From Calliopum simillimum (taxonomy: Eukaryota > Arthropoda > Insecta > Diptera > Lauxaniidae), in the NCBI GenBank assembly GCA_951812925.1, contig OX638370.1:4178001-4242000 (forward strand): a stretch of DNA of 64,000 nt, in the 5' to 3' direction. Shown piece by piece: positions 47,600 to 59,872 of this stretch. Positions within the stretch are counted from its first letter, which is position 1, and the number at the start of each line of letters is the position of its first letter. The position numbers and the translations under genes were made by a program. The notes beneath the pieces were generated by a model. It did not search any database. It was not told the DNA's origin and saw only the letters and a list, made by a program, of their open reading frames with translations.

Positions 47600-48135
47600 A
47601 TATCCTTCGTTGGGGTTAAGGCTATCTCCACACCGAATTTCATAAAAGTTGGCGCACCATTCACAAAAAACGTTGATATTTTTCCTCTAGTGTACCCACA
47701 TATTTTTTTTTTGACTATGAAGCCTTCAGGTGACATTCGGGAACCTTCGGGTATCCCACGAAATGAATCAGTTAAAACTTGTTGATAGTTCGCCATAGGA
47801 CTATACTTAGAAATTAGTTTTAACTCTGAAGCCTTCAGGTGACCTTCGGAAATCTTATGGTTTCCCAAGAAATGAATCGATTAAAGCTTTTTGACAGTTG
47901 GCCATTAAAATTTTCCCTCTAGTATACCTAGATGTTCTTCGTTTTGACTACGAAGTCTTCAAGTGACCTTGAGAAACCTTAGGGTGTCCCACGAAATGAA
48001 TCAATTTAAGCTTGTTGATAGTACTCCATAGATCTTTTATTTCTAGTATACCTAGGTGTTTCTGATGTTCTTCGTTTTAATTATGAAGACTTCGAGTGCC
48101 TCTCGGGAAGCTTCGGGTGCCTCTCGGGAAGCTTC
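47600..48135 (+). repeat. Degenerate tandem repeat, about four units of 107-134 bp
   Basis: Units share 'tatgaagccttcaggtgac', 'ttcgggaacctt', 'gggtatcccacgaaatgaat', 'agttaaaacttgttgatagt' and 'gccatag'. Unit anchors lie near 47715, 47822, 47946 and 48080. The last unit holds a short exact doubling ('gtgcctctcgggaagcttcg'). There is no coding. Confidence 0.75.
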
Positions 48136-50384
48136 GGGTAGCCCACCTTGAGATCAGTGTATACGTTCTACACCTACCTACGAAGTTACATCAAAATAGT
48201 TTGTATAGCTTGAGAGGATGTGTCACAAAAATGTGTCGCAAAAAAGTCTCCAAAAAAATGAAAAATTGTCAAAGAAGTTTCACTTCAAAAAGTTTATATC
48301 CTTCCTCAGAATTTAGTCTCCATTCCTGTGAATTTCATAAAAGTCGACCTAGTGACTTTGCCGTGACAATGTTTTCAGGGACGTTTCTCTAATAAAAAAA
48401 AGTTTTCCTAGTTTTCTTCATCAAGGCTCAGCCTACCCCTGTATCAAATTTCGGCAAAACCGGTGTAACAGTTCAGAGAACAATGCTAGAGGCAGAGTAT
48501 TTTTCCGTTAGGGGTAGTACGACAACCACTTTCTATATGTTTTTATTTTTGTACCACTCTTACCGACTATGCCTTTCGTATTAAAAAAAGAATTATCGAA
48601 ACCCTACCTTCAGTGCACTGTAATCAAACCAACACTAAACAAATTTTATTAAAGCAGCCTCTCGAAGGTTCTAGCATTGGCTGGAAAGAAAATAGTTATG
48701 CTTAAAATTCTTTGCATACTTTTAGGCATACTTCATTTTTATTTTTAAACTATACATTATACTTTTTGTTTATCATTACCATATCTTTTGTTTATCATTA
48801 CCATATCAATGATATCATTGTTTTGTAACTTATTAGCAAATTTTGTTTGATATTTTCAATATTTTTGCCAGAAAAAGTTCCACTCAAACGTTCTAGCTGA
48901 ACAAGAAAGTTAAAGACTCTTTGAAAATTTGATTTTAAAAATTATTTTTACAATAAGCCAAAGCTTCCTTGTTTTCGTGCGATAAAAAGAATCTTTTGTT
49001 TTTGGTCAAAACAACGAAAATACTAAGTAAGAACCCCAAATGTTTGAATAATGAGTGTGCTAACAGTTTGTTTAAACAAAATAAAAGTTTACTTTTGATG
49101 CAACTCAAAAAGCAGCAAATGCTGCTTCTGCTACAATACGGAAAACTAAATCCATTGAAAGAAACTTTGAGTTTTTTGCGCACCCTCACTTTTTTGCTGC
49201 ACAAAAGTCAGCAAAGCAAATCTGTTGCAGCACAATGCGCAAAGCCTGAACAGTGCCAAATTTTTGCAAAATATTTTCTTAATTTTTATCCTCGAAATTT
49301 TTTCTGAGACAACTGCATTTTGTGCATGCAAGTCACACTGTGCACAAATGCTGTACTCAAGTAAATTTTTAATTTTTTTTTGTTGTGCTCCATTTCGTTA
49401 CTTCACTTACAATTTCCTTTTTTGTTTCAATCCGTTTTTTGTTTCTTGTTCTTTGTGCACTTGGCGCTTATTTCAATAAGCAACTTCAACCATCGCCATC
49501 GTCGTTATTGTCCATCATTGCTGTGCGCGCGAATATCCTTCTGTCAAAAGGATGTTTGCGCTGTTGCAAACTCGCACTGCCCATAGTGAGTGCTGCATGC
49601 GCCGTTGTGCTAAAAACTTTATTTATTTCTGCCATAAGTTCATCATTTGTTCTTTTATACGCTGACGACGATTTTACTTTCTTTGTTCTGTCATTTGTAT
49701 GCTTTTTTTTTTACAATTTTTAAATTTATTTTTTTAGTTTTTCTCTTTTGTTTGTTTCGCGAAAGTTTTTCTTGAGAGTATATACAGTAAACGTGAATAA
49801 GCTGCCATTTCTTAAGAAAAAATGCTGCAGGAAAAGCAAACTTAAGCAACAACGTCTTATACTAACAACAAGAACAACTACGAGAAGAAAAATTATAGCA
49901 AATACAATAATGACAAAAACAACACATAACAGGAGGAGCACAAACAACAACAACGAGAAGAGCTAAAGTATCAACAGACAGTTTAATGGGAAAAGTTTTA
50001 ACATTTGATGAGGTTGCAGCGCAACGGATTTTTCAATGCAACGCAATGTAATGCATTGCAACGCATCAGATTGCAGCAACGTAACGGCATCACTGGTATG
50101 CTACGCACGCCCAGACGAAGAACGGTCACGCTGTGCACCTTTGACATTGAAAAATTCGAAGAAAAGAAAAATTTCTGAGAGAGGAAGATTTATTTTAATT
50201 TTTTTAGGAAAACAAATATTTTACATTTCTTTGAAGTATCGCATTACATTATTTGCGACAGTTTTTGCATCTGAAGTAGAAATACCTATGCATTTATGAT
50301 TTCTTTAATGAAAAAAAACTTAAAGCTATGCACTAGAAAATAAAAAGAATTGCGCCCTGCTCAAGTGACGATATTTTTAGTGAA
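48136..50384. other. No gene seen
   Basis: Mixed sequence includes motif B at 48713-48727 and a short duplicate 'tttgtttatcattaccatat' at about 48766-48806. CAACGCAATG-type pentamer runs lie at 50030-50075. Open frames at 48.9-49.7 kb lack domains and splice support. Confidence 0.4.
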
Positions 50385-51830
50385 ATTTGGACATTTTGAC
50401 GTTGGCAACATTTTTCTACTTTTTTGGTATTTTCGAACCTGCAACATATTTCTTCTTTTTGATTTTTTTTCGATTTTAGTGATATTTTGATCTTATCAAC
50501 ATTCTTACTTTGGCAACATTTTTTTACTATTTGATATTTTTCGAATTTAAAGACATTTCGAACCCTGCAACAATTTTCAACTTTATCAATAAGTATTTCG
50601 ATTTCTTTTGCAACAATATCTCGACTTTGGCATCATTTTTCTACATTTTAATATACATATTTCGAATTTATAAACATTTCGAACCCTGCAACTTTTTTTT
50701 TTTTTTTTTTGATATATTTCGACTTTATCAACATTTTGACTTTATCAACATTTATATTGATATTTTGATCTTACCAACATTTTTCTACATTTTGACTTTG
50801 GCGACATTTTTCTCCTATCTGATAAATTTAGACTTTATCAACATTTCGACTTTATCAACATTTTTCTTCTTTTTGATATTTTTCGATCTTACCACCATTT
50901 CGACTTTGGCAACATTTTCTTCTTTTTGATATTTTTCGACGCTATTTTAGTGATATTCTGATCTTATTAATATTTCGACTTTGGCAACATTTTTCTACAT
51001 TTTGATATACATATTTCGAATTTATAAACATTTCGAACCCTGCAACTTTTTGCGACTGCATCAACATTTCGATTTCTTTTGCAACATATTTCTTCTGTCT
51101 GACATTTTTTTGATCTTATCAACATTTTTACTTTGGCAACATTTATCGACTTTATCAACATTTCGATTTTATCAACATTTGGACTTTTGCAACATATTTC
51201 TTCTTTTTGATATTTTTAAATCCAACCAACATTATGACTTTGGCAACATTTCCTTCTTTTTGATATTGTTCGACACTTTTTTAGTGATATTTTGATCATA
51301 TCAACACTTTGACTTTGGCAACATTTTTCTACATTTTGATATACATATTTCGAATTTATAAACATTTCGAACCCTGCAACATTTTCCGATTATAACAACA
51401 TTTCGATTTCTTTTGCAACATATTTCTTCTGTCTGATATTTTTTCGATCTTATCAACATTTTGACTTTGGCAACATTTTTCGACTTTATCAACATTTCGA
51501 CTTTATCAAAATTTTGACTTTTGCAACATATTTCTTCTTTTTGATATTTTTAAATCCAACCAACATTTCGACTTTGGCAACATTTCCTTCTTTTTGATAT
51601 TTTTCGACACTTTTTTAGTGATATTTCGATCTTATCAACATTTTGACTTTAACAACATTTTTCACCTTTTTGATATATGAACATTTCGACCTTATCAAAA
51701 TTTTGACTTTATTGCTTCTTTTTGATATATTTTGACTTTATCAACATTTTGACTTTAGCAACATTGTTCTTCATTTTGATCTCTTCGATTTTGTCAACAT
51801 TTCGTCTTTTGCAACAAATATCATTTAGAA
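50385..51830 (+). repeat. Degenerate short-unit repeat with ~334-354-bp higher-order period
   Basis: The base phrase ACATTTCGACTTTGGCA or ACATTTTGACTTTATCA (16-18 bp) recurs dozens of times. On top of it a larger unit repeats: 'ctacattttgatatacatat', 'ttcgaatttataaacatttc', 'gaaccctgcaac', 'tctgtctgacatttt' and 'aaatccaaccaacatt'. Anchors lie at 50641, 50995 and 51329. Open frames on either strand are by-products. Confidence 0.85.
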
Positions 51831-53221
51831 CCAATATTTTTTTTTACCGTGGAGATTCGTAGAAGTAGCGATGAATTGATGAACCATTGACCTCAGCTCC
51901 ACAACATTTTATTTGAAAAAAGTTAGAATATATCGCACTTGCCAGAAGATTGACGCAAAGTTTGCTAGTCAAATTGCCTAAGTAAGTAGGAACTCTCCTC
52001 TCCTGGTGGAATTATAGAGCCAAAATTAAATGTCTCTATCTAAAGCAATAATTTATTGTACGATGACTTGAATGTTCACTAGCGACTTTCGTAATTTTCG
52101 GATTTTCTACTTCAACGATCTTTTTTAAGTAACTTTTGGCATACTGCATTCTCTAATGCTTTGAGAATTTCACACAAGAAACTGGCTGGAAACGTTGCTA
52201 TTCGTTAGTGTTTCCTTCCGAAAAAGCATATTTGTATTACTGCAGCAGTGAGGTATATGCATAGCTCAAAAGTTTTGCAGACAAAAACTACCCATTAAAG
52301 GTAGACCTGAAGACGGAAAGTGGCACCAACAGGTAACTACTAAACATAGTGGACCAAACTATTTCGTTGAAGACCAAAAAACGAAAAAGTCGTGGAGGGA
52401 ATTCAAAGTTGTTGCAAAAGATCACATTCCTAAGAGGCGATAGGTTTTGCTGCATGACATGCTCCACCTAAGAATTACAGAAAAAGAAGACAAAAAATAA
52501 CAAGATGGCAACATGTGATATAATTTTGAGTTAAACATTTGTTGCGTACTACAAAAAAAAAAAAAAAAAAAAATTCATCCGTTTTAAAATCTTGCTGCTG
52601 TCTCAGCGTAAAATATGCCAGCACTCCATTAGAAAAATAAAAAAATAAATATCGTGGTTAAAAAAATTACAAGACACAAAAGAAAACTTTCATTACAATG
52701 AATAAATTTCATTTTCATTTTTATGAACTTAGGACACAATCTGAGCGATAACTTTTTCATTTTTTTTTCTGCTTCTTTTCTTCTGCTGTTGCTGTTTTGC
52801 TGGGAGTGAGGCAAATAGAACAGATAAAACACTTTAAAATTTATCACAAAGTTATGTTAAGCTGTGTAGTGTGCTGGCAAATGTTGTTGATGAAGTTTAA
52901 GTGGACAAGGCCTTGTGCAAATTTAACATTTAAAAAGTTTTAAGGAAGCGGTTTGAATGAAATTTGTTTTAATAAAAGTGAATAGTTAAGAAATTTTTAA
53001 AATGCAATAATGTGAAGAAAAAATTGTTTAGCGTTTTTGGGAAATTGAAGGCAAAAACTAATGAAAATTATTTAAATTTCCAGAAGTATTATATGTTTAT
53101 AGAAAGTTAATGAAAGTTGATGAAAGTTAAAGGCTGATATCGTCACACGGCTGCTTCTTAAAGATATGTGTTAAGATTAAATTTAAGATATTTTGTATGC
53201 GCTACCAATTTTCAATATTTC
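51831..53221. other. No gene seen
   Basis: A less AT-rich piece at 52240-52440 has purine-rich, mRNA-like texture but is broken by stops in every frame I tried. An A-run lies at 52552-52572. Confidence 0.4.
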
Positions 53222-53308
53222 ATGCATGGCCGCTTAAATTGTAAGTATCAGTTTTCATGTCAAAGTTGTTAGTAGCTAAATGGCCATCATGTCGTATGCG
53301 TAATTAAT
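53222..53308 (+). promoter_or_regulatory. TGGCCGCT site paired with motif A
   Basis: ATGCATGGCCGCTTAAATT at about 53222 is followed about 50 bp later by CATCATGTCGTATGCGTAAT (53286). The TTTCATGCATGGCCGCTTAA part is repeated, without a clear motif A, at 53454-53473. Confidence 0.4.
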
Positions 53309-55118
53309 TAAAACAAAAGGGAACAATAAAATATATCTTTAAGTTCTATCATACGTTAAGCTTTGAAGTCTCACAACATTTTATCGATAAAGCATAGTGC
53401 CAGGAGAAAGTCACATACGTTTAGCCATTATATTATTGTAAAATCATATGAAATTTCATGCATGGCCGCTTAAAATACTAGCAACAGTTTTCTTCTAAAG
53501 TTGTCATCGCGCTTTTAACAGCAGTTTAAGAAAGCAAAATTTAAAAAGGAAATGTGTATAACCAACTGTAGCATTTAACCAGCGTTTTTATTAAATTTTT
53601 TGTTTTCGTTTTAATCAATCTATAACAAAGCTGCCGCCTCGAGCAAGTAGCTGCGTAATTAAAAATGTTTTAAAATAATTTATCTATAGGTAAACAACTT
53701 TGACTGAAAAAAGGAAAAAAAAAACAACAGCATCATATTAAAAATTGCAGAGATTAATTACAAAATCTCTTTTCTCTTTATACTTTCTTTATCCCTGCTG
53801 TTTACTTTAAAATAGTTAATCAAGTTCGCTAGTTAATTAATAACTCTTCAATATACATGCATACAAAACATTGGTGTAGGAGTGCTTACACAACTATATA
53901 TACACCCACCTTGTTTAATCTTACGTGTATTGCAGCAGCAGCACAGCTTTAACTACTACTCTACCACTCAAACGCAACTGCTGCTCTCGCTATACTTGAA
54001 GTTTTTCGAGCAACGAACACTTAATGGACTGACCTTCATTAAAAATGACTTTCATCATTGCACACCGTTCACGTAGTGCTTGAAATGAAGATTTAATTTC
54101 TCAAAGTTACTTATGTTACACGGTGAAAATCTTTAGGGCTAAAAGTGTAGAAAATTTAAAGCGATTGAACGCACAGATTTTAAGTAAAAGTTTCGTTTAG
54201 CCACGCCTTGATGTACCTTGATTCACCAAGGGCACTGCCGCCGAAAAAATAACGAGCAATATAAAAACAGTTCAGTGGTGTAGTCAAGTAAAATGAGTAG
54301 TTTTGGAGCGACCTTTAAACATTTTTATTGAAGCGCAATGTGTTCGCGCGTAAATAAGTTAAGTCATACAAATAAACATGCACACACATATATAAACATT
54401 GTACTGTGTTTGTGTGTGTGTGTGTGTGTAAAGGCACTTCAGTCATCATAGAGCGCATTCGTTAAGGTATGAGAGTGTGTAGGGTAGAAATTGAAGAAAA
54501 ATACGTAAAATAAATAATACGAATAAACAAATGAAATGCAGAGGGCGAAAACATTCATGTGAATTCCGCTTGTTTACAATGTCCGTAGCGTGTATAACGC
54601 GAGTGTATGAGTGCAAAAATTAAATAAAGAGAATTTGAGTAGGTAGTGGTTAAGGAGGGAGGTCAGTGGTCATCATCATGGTGATAGTGTTAATTTCTTC
54701 TCCTTGTTGTTGTTATTCTTGGGGTTGCCATAGTTGTTGCAGCAAAAAAAAAAAACCAACAATAAAATTATTCGCTTGCGCAAGGATATCGCGTACTTTC
54801 AATTGTTGTTGCCGCAATTATTGTTGTGATAAATATTTTTTATTTATTTTATTTAGTGTAGTGAAAAGGAATGAGAGATTTAAAATAACAATAAGGCAAA
54901 TCAACTTATATGCGGCTATTTCAAGAAATGTCCTCTTTTTTCGCTTCTCCGTCACTAGATCAAAAGCTGTACCAGTTGATAGAAGTTTCTCCTAAAAGTT
55001 ACACAAACACTTTGAAAGTTTTATGCTTCTTTTTTGAAAACCGATGTGAATAAGGTTATGGTATGTAAGTCACATACTTTATGTTTGTAACAATTTATAA
55101 AAATTTGCAATTTCATGA
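53309..55118. other. No gene seen; TG microsatellite
   Basis: A (TG)n run lies at about 54410-54430, along with a second TGCATGGCCGCTTAAA at 53458. No convincing exon. Confidence 0.4.
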
Positions 55119-55189
55119 CTGGCCGCTAAAAATTTCGTTGAAAAAAATTATATTAAATATTTTAATGTATACCATGACGTATGATTTAC
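55119..55189 (+). promoter_or_regulatory. TGGCCGCT site paired with motif A
   Basis: CTGGCCGCTAAAAATT at 55119 is followed about 50 bp later by ACCATGACGTATGATTTAC (55171-55189). It has the same order and spacing as at 53222-53308. Confidence 0.4.
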
Positions 55190-55374
55190 ATTCATTTATA
55201 GTGCAAATGACTTTTTAACATTTCCATAAGTAGGTACTAAATCAAAATTGAAATTTGTATATTTTTCAAAGAAAGTGCATTTGATTACAAACTTACTAAA
55301 ACATATAATTTGAAGGAATGTCCTTTTCTTTGCTTTGACACCATTCGATCGAAAAAAATACCCTAAAAATTAGG

Positions 55375-56390
55375 GAAAGACAAAAAAAATCTATTCAAAA
55401 GGTATGTCCAAGGAATCTTCATGATCGTTCAATCTTGTTTCAAAAACTATTTCCAAAAATGTGAAGAAAAATAAAAAAAACACTATTCAAAAGGTTTGTT
55501 CAAGGAATGTCCATGTATTAACGTTAACCACTTTTTGTTTTTTTGGATCGTCCACCCTTGTTTTAAAAACAATTCCCGAAAATGCAGATAAAAATAAAAA
55601 CTCCTATTCAAAATGTTTGTTTAGTTCGTCAACCCTTGTTTCAAAAATTATTACGCAAATGAAGAGATAAATAAAAAAACCTATTCAAAAAGTTTGTCCA
55701 AAGAATATTCATGTTTGTCTAGCCTGTTTTGGTTTGCCCAAAAAAAAAACCTATTCAACAAGTTTGTCCAAGGAATGTCCATGTTTTTACAATTTTTTTT
55801 TTTTTGGTTTGTCCACCCTTTTTTGAAAAACTATTCCCAATAATGTAGACAAAAATTAAGAAACCTATTCAAAAAGTTTGTCCAAAGAATATTCATGTTT
55901 GTCCACCCTTTTTTGGTTTGTCCACCAGTTTTTTTTTGGTGCGCCCAAAAAAAGCCTATTCAACAGGTTTGTCCAATTTTTTTTTTTTGGTTTGTCCACC
56001 CTTTTTTGAAAAACTATTCCCGAAAATGTAGACAAAAATTAAGAAACCTATTCAAAAAGTTTGTCCAACGAATACTCATGTTTGTCCACCCTTTTTTCTT
56101 GTTTTGTCCACCCTTTCTTTTTTTTGGTTCTTTCACTTTTGTTTCAAAAATTATTCCCCCCTGTTTAAAAGACTATTCCCGAAAATATAGAGAAAAATAA
56201 AAAACCTATTCAAGTGGTTTGTCCAACGAATGATTATGTTTGCGCACCCCTTTTTTTAGGGTTCATCCATCCTGGTTTCAAAAACTATTCCCAAAAATGA
56301 AGAGAAAAATAAAAAAAAAACGTATTAAAAAGGTTTGTCCAAGGAATGTTCTTGTTCGTCCACCCATTTTTGTTTGGTTCGTGTAACCTT
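55375..56390 (+). repeat. Degenerate tandem repeat, about ten units of 70-160 bp
   Basis: Each unit reads 'aaacctattcaaaaagtttg', 'tccaaggaatgtccatg', 'ttttttggtttgtccaccct', 'tgtttcaaaaactattcccg' and 'aaaatgaagagaaaaataaa', with deletions of inner parts in many units. The 'ctattcaa' anchors lie near 55391, 55484, 55603, 55681, 55751, 55866, 55957, 56049, 56206 and 56312 (variant). There is no coding. Confidence 0.85.
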
Positions 56391-57429
56391 TTTGTTTAAT
56401 ACAAAAATTGCTAAAAATTAGGCAAAATTTTTTCAATTTATAAAACTGCGATGCCTTACCCTATAAAAACAACGAGTACACTGAGAGTTTTTTTTTGTTT
56501 TTCTTTATTTCCGTTTCACGTGTATACTTATTGGTTATAGTTATTTATTCTGTTGTAGCAATTCTGTGTGTATGCCAACACAAATTACAGTGCAATTAAA
56601 ATCAAACAATCGATCTGTTTGTTTTGTTGTATTTTTTTTTTTAAATTTGTTTTGTTCTTCTCTACAAAATGCAGAGAAAAAAACAAAAAAATAAAAGATG
56701 TTGAAACAACAGTTGGTTCAATGGATACACTTTACTGGTGCTTGGCAAAAAGTTATGCTTAACGTAAAGGACCATCAGGGGTGTGTATGCTGCTGGTCGA
56801 AGTGAAGTCTTACAATGTCTGTAATTGATGACCGACTGACTGTAGTGAATTTCATACATTATGTTTTTCCAATTATTTTCCAAGAGCAGTTGATTTCATA
56901 TATCTATTATCCTATAATCTGGTATTGTTGATGTTAGCTTGCTATCAAACAATAAAAGAAAAACAACAAAAAAATTAGGAAGACAATTCATAGAATTTGA
57001 AGAACATGCTGTGTAAACTTGTCCGTATGCTTTCCATTTAAAATTTATTTATGTGACGAGTGGATTTTATTTTACAAATACTGTACCCGATAGAGTCAAA
57101 AATTATTCAATTATGAAATTACGCTACGAAAGACCCCTAATTTGGAAATCAAACGGACACAAAAATTTAATAAAAAAATTAATTATAGAACTGAAATCTA
57201 AAAATCTTAGAAATCAAGCGGTGAAATCAATTAGTTATTTAACAAATATTGTCTTAAAACTTAATTTCATCAATTCTACACTGTCAAGAAAACCTTTCGT
57301 GGAAACAGAGCCCAATATAATGCATTTCTGACAATATGCCAGCCAATCCAAATTGTGACATTACTTTTGCTCTTAAATTTACTTGCACCAATATTAAAGC
57401 GAGTGAAAAATTTCATATGATTAAGTTTA
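56391..57429. other. No certain gene; possible retroelement flank
   Basis: An open frame at 57053-57331 (92 codons, polar and basic) lies just upstream of the primer-site repeat. It could belong to an old retroelement, but I recognise no motif in it. A candidate LTR would occupy some of 57050-57472, but its start is not identifiable. Confidence 0.3.
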
Positions 57430-57765
57430 GGTTGTGACAGTTCCAACTTTAAAGATATTTATCCCTTACATTTGGCGCCCAACGTGGGATCAAATAAAAG
57501 AATAAAATTCAATTCAAAAAATATATAATCAAAAATAAAGAAACTTTATTTTAAATAGAAACAAAGATATTTATTGAAAGCGCCCAACGTAGGGTCGAAT
57601 AAAAGAATAAAATTTAATAAAAAAATATGAAATAAAATATAAAGGAATTTTAACATAAAAAAAACCAAAGAGATTTATACTTTACATTTGGCGCCCAACG
57701 TGGGATCGAATGAAAGAATGAAATTTAATTTTCTGCATATCAAAAATTAAATGTTAAAGAATATT
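57430..57765 (+). mobile_element. Triplicated ~107-bp unit carrying a retrotransposon primer-binding site
   Basis: TGGCGCCCAACGTGGG occurs at 57473-57488 and 57689-57704, with a diverged copy (GCGCCCAACGTAGGG) at 57580-57594. Each is preceded by 'aaagatatttat' and followed by 'atcgaataaaagaataaaat'. TGGCGCCC is the start of a tRNA-Lys-type primer-binding site, and the longer sequence is like that of gypsy-group insect LTR elements. The unit therefore looks like an LTR end plus leader of an old element that has been tandemly multiplied. No gag, pol or env frame is recognisable nearby. Confidence 0.6.
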
Positions 57766-59365
57766 TGATAAATTTATATAACTATTGTTGAATGTAAATT
57801 AAGCAAGAGTGTTTTGTTGTTGAATGAATAGAACTAGAAAATAATATAACCTCCAGATGTAACAAATATTGTAATGCATACCATGACGTATGAGCAACAT
57901 TTATTTTTAATGAAAAAAAAAAAAAACAGTTTTTTAAGTACTCATATATAAGTCTCAATCATCGTTAGAATTTGTGATGGGAAATTTTCAAAGAAAGTGC
58001 ACCCTAATACACTTCAGTACAAACTTACTAAAACAACAATAAAAAGTTTTACTGCTACGCCATATTATTATAAAAGCGGTAAACTTTTTCGCAGCTCCGT
58101 AAGCTGTGTTGCTATCTTTTTCTCTAGTCAAGCAGCATCGAATTGCTGTTGTAATGCTGTAATTGCAGAAAATTGCTTTCTAATTAAATTACTGATTACT
58201 TAACAATAGCGAAAGAGCTATCGAAAGAAAAAGAAAGTTAAAAAAGTAGAGTGTACACATTGTGTGTGAATGAGTGAGTGGGCAGGTAGGTCAGCAAAAT
58301 AGGGTAAACGTGGAAATCAGTACTTTATGATACAAAACAAAAATATTTTTGAAAATTCTCGTGACCTATTTGTTACTTTTTTTCCAAGCATTACATATTG
58401 TATGAATAAATATTAAATATTTTGATGCGATGGGAAACATTTCGGCAGCATAACTGAGCAAAACTTTCCATGGCTTACCCTACTGTATCTTTGATAGCGT
58501 TCATTTTGAACAGATGACTCCTAGAACTTTTCATGTGTACATACATATGCCACGCAAGTGTATGTGGCGTGGTCAATGCTTCCGCCTTGGATATTAAAAA
58601 CAGCAATGGCAACTGCATCAGCATCATCATCATTATCAGGCAACATCAGCGACACCACAAAACTGCAGTGTATTGCACTTCCATTGTGACATTAAAAAGT
58701 TGTTGTTGCTTTTTTTCTCTTTGCAACGCATTTTCCATTCAACGAACGCACACTATAATGCTGCATGATGCTCTTAGTGCGCTGTGTTTTATACGGCCAG
58801 CGCATTTTTGCTGCATTTTTAATGTCCTGCGCAAATTTGTTGGGTTGCATTTCAATTGTTGGTCATTAAATTCGCTGTTCGAATGAACGACAGCAGCAGC
58901 AGTTGAGGCAACAACATCAGAAAACAAAGCAGCAAATAACAATCATTAACTGCAGCTGGAGCATACAAATCACAACATATGTATCACAGATATATCCAGA
59001 AAACATCAAGTTGGAAAATTCGCCCGCTAGGAATTGACCTTAAGTGGCCATTAAGAAAAGACAATTTGTTTCACTTGCTTGTACGGAGCTTTGCTTTTTT
59101 CCAACTGGGATCTTTTCATTAAGGATCATCAGACAATAAAAGCGACAATAATGATAAAAAGGTTTACCAAAAATAAAAAAGAAATTTCCATATTGCATTG
59201 GTTGCTCGCACAGTTGTATCCAAAGCAGTACTATTAAATATGTTCTCTTGCGTTTGTAATTAATTTAATCTGGCGTTTCCCCAATTATTTTATTTCAACC
59301 CTAAAATGTTAGATTTGCAAAACTTATAAGGCACTGGTTGACAGAACGTGGTTTTCTCGAACCAA
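57766..59365. other. No gene seen; motif A at 57880
   Basis: A-runs and moderate-GC patches occur at 58580-58900 with CAT/CAG-type short repeats. No exon is supported. Confidence 0.4.
57880..57902 (+). promoter_or_regulatory. Dispersed motif A copy, near-consensus
   Basis: ACCATGACGTATGAGCAACA followed by TTT. The left flank (taatgcata) resembles that of the copy at 55171 (taatgtata); the right flank does not. Confidence 0.35.
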
Positions 59366-59631
59366 CCCGATAAATTATGTGGGTATTTAAGCGTTTCAAA
59401 TTTGATTTATGAACGTTTGATTAATAATTCGATTAAATGTTTGTTTATTTGGTAAATTTATCAACTATTTGATTGATTTATTGAAAAAATGATTGGCTTA
59501 CTGGATATTTAATGGATTGAGTGACTAACTAATTCATTTATTGCCTGAACACTTGATTGGCTGAATTATTGATTGATTGATTGAATGATTGAATGATTGA
59601 ATGATTGAATGATTGAATGATTGATTGATTA

Positions 59632-59670
<39 letters not shown>

Positions 59671-59671
59671 A

Positions 59672-59721
<50 letters not shown>

Positions 59722-59872
59722 TGATTAATTGAATTATTGATTGTTTGATTGTTTGATTGTTTGATTGTTTGATTGTTTGATTGTTTGATTGTTTGATTGT
59801 TTGATTGATTGATCGATTGATTAATTGATTGACTGATTGATTGAGTGATTGATTAGCTAATTGATTGGTTAG
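59366..59872 (+). repeat. TTGA/TTGATTGTT tetranucleotide field
   Basis: Interrupted ATTGATTG-type sequence builds from 59366 into clean (TTGA)n at 59570-59735. It then changes to (TTGATTGT)n at 59736-59806 and degenerates by 59872. The Asn/Gln-rich open frame on the minus strand is this repeat translated. Confidence 0.9.

Noticed and set aside
52240..52500. mRNA-like purine-rich segment as a possible exon
   Set aside because: There are stops in every frame within about 40 codons, and no splice sites or domain.
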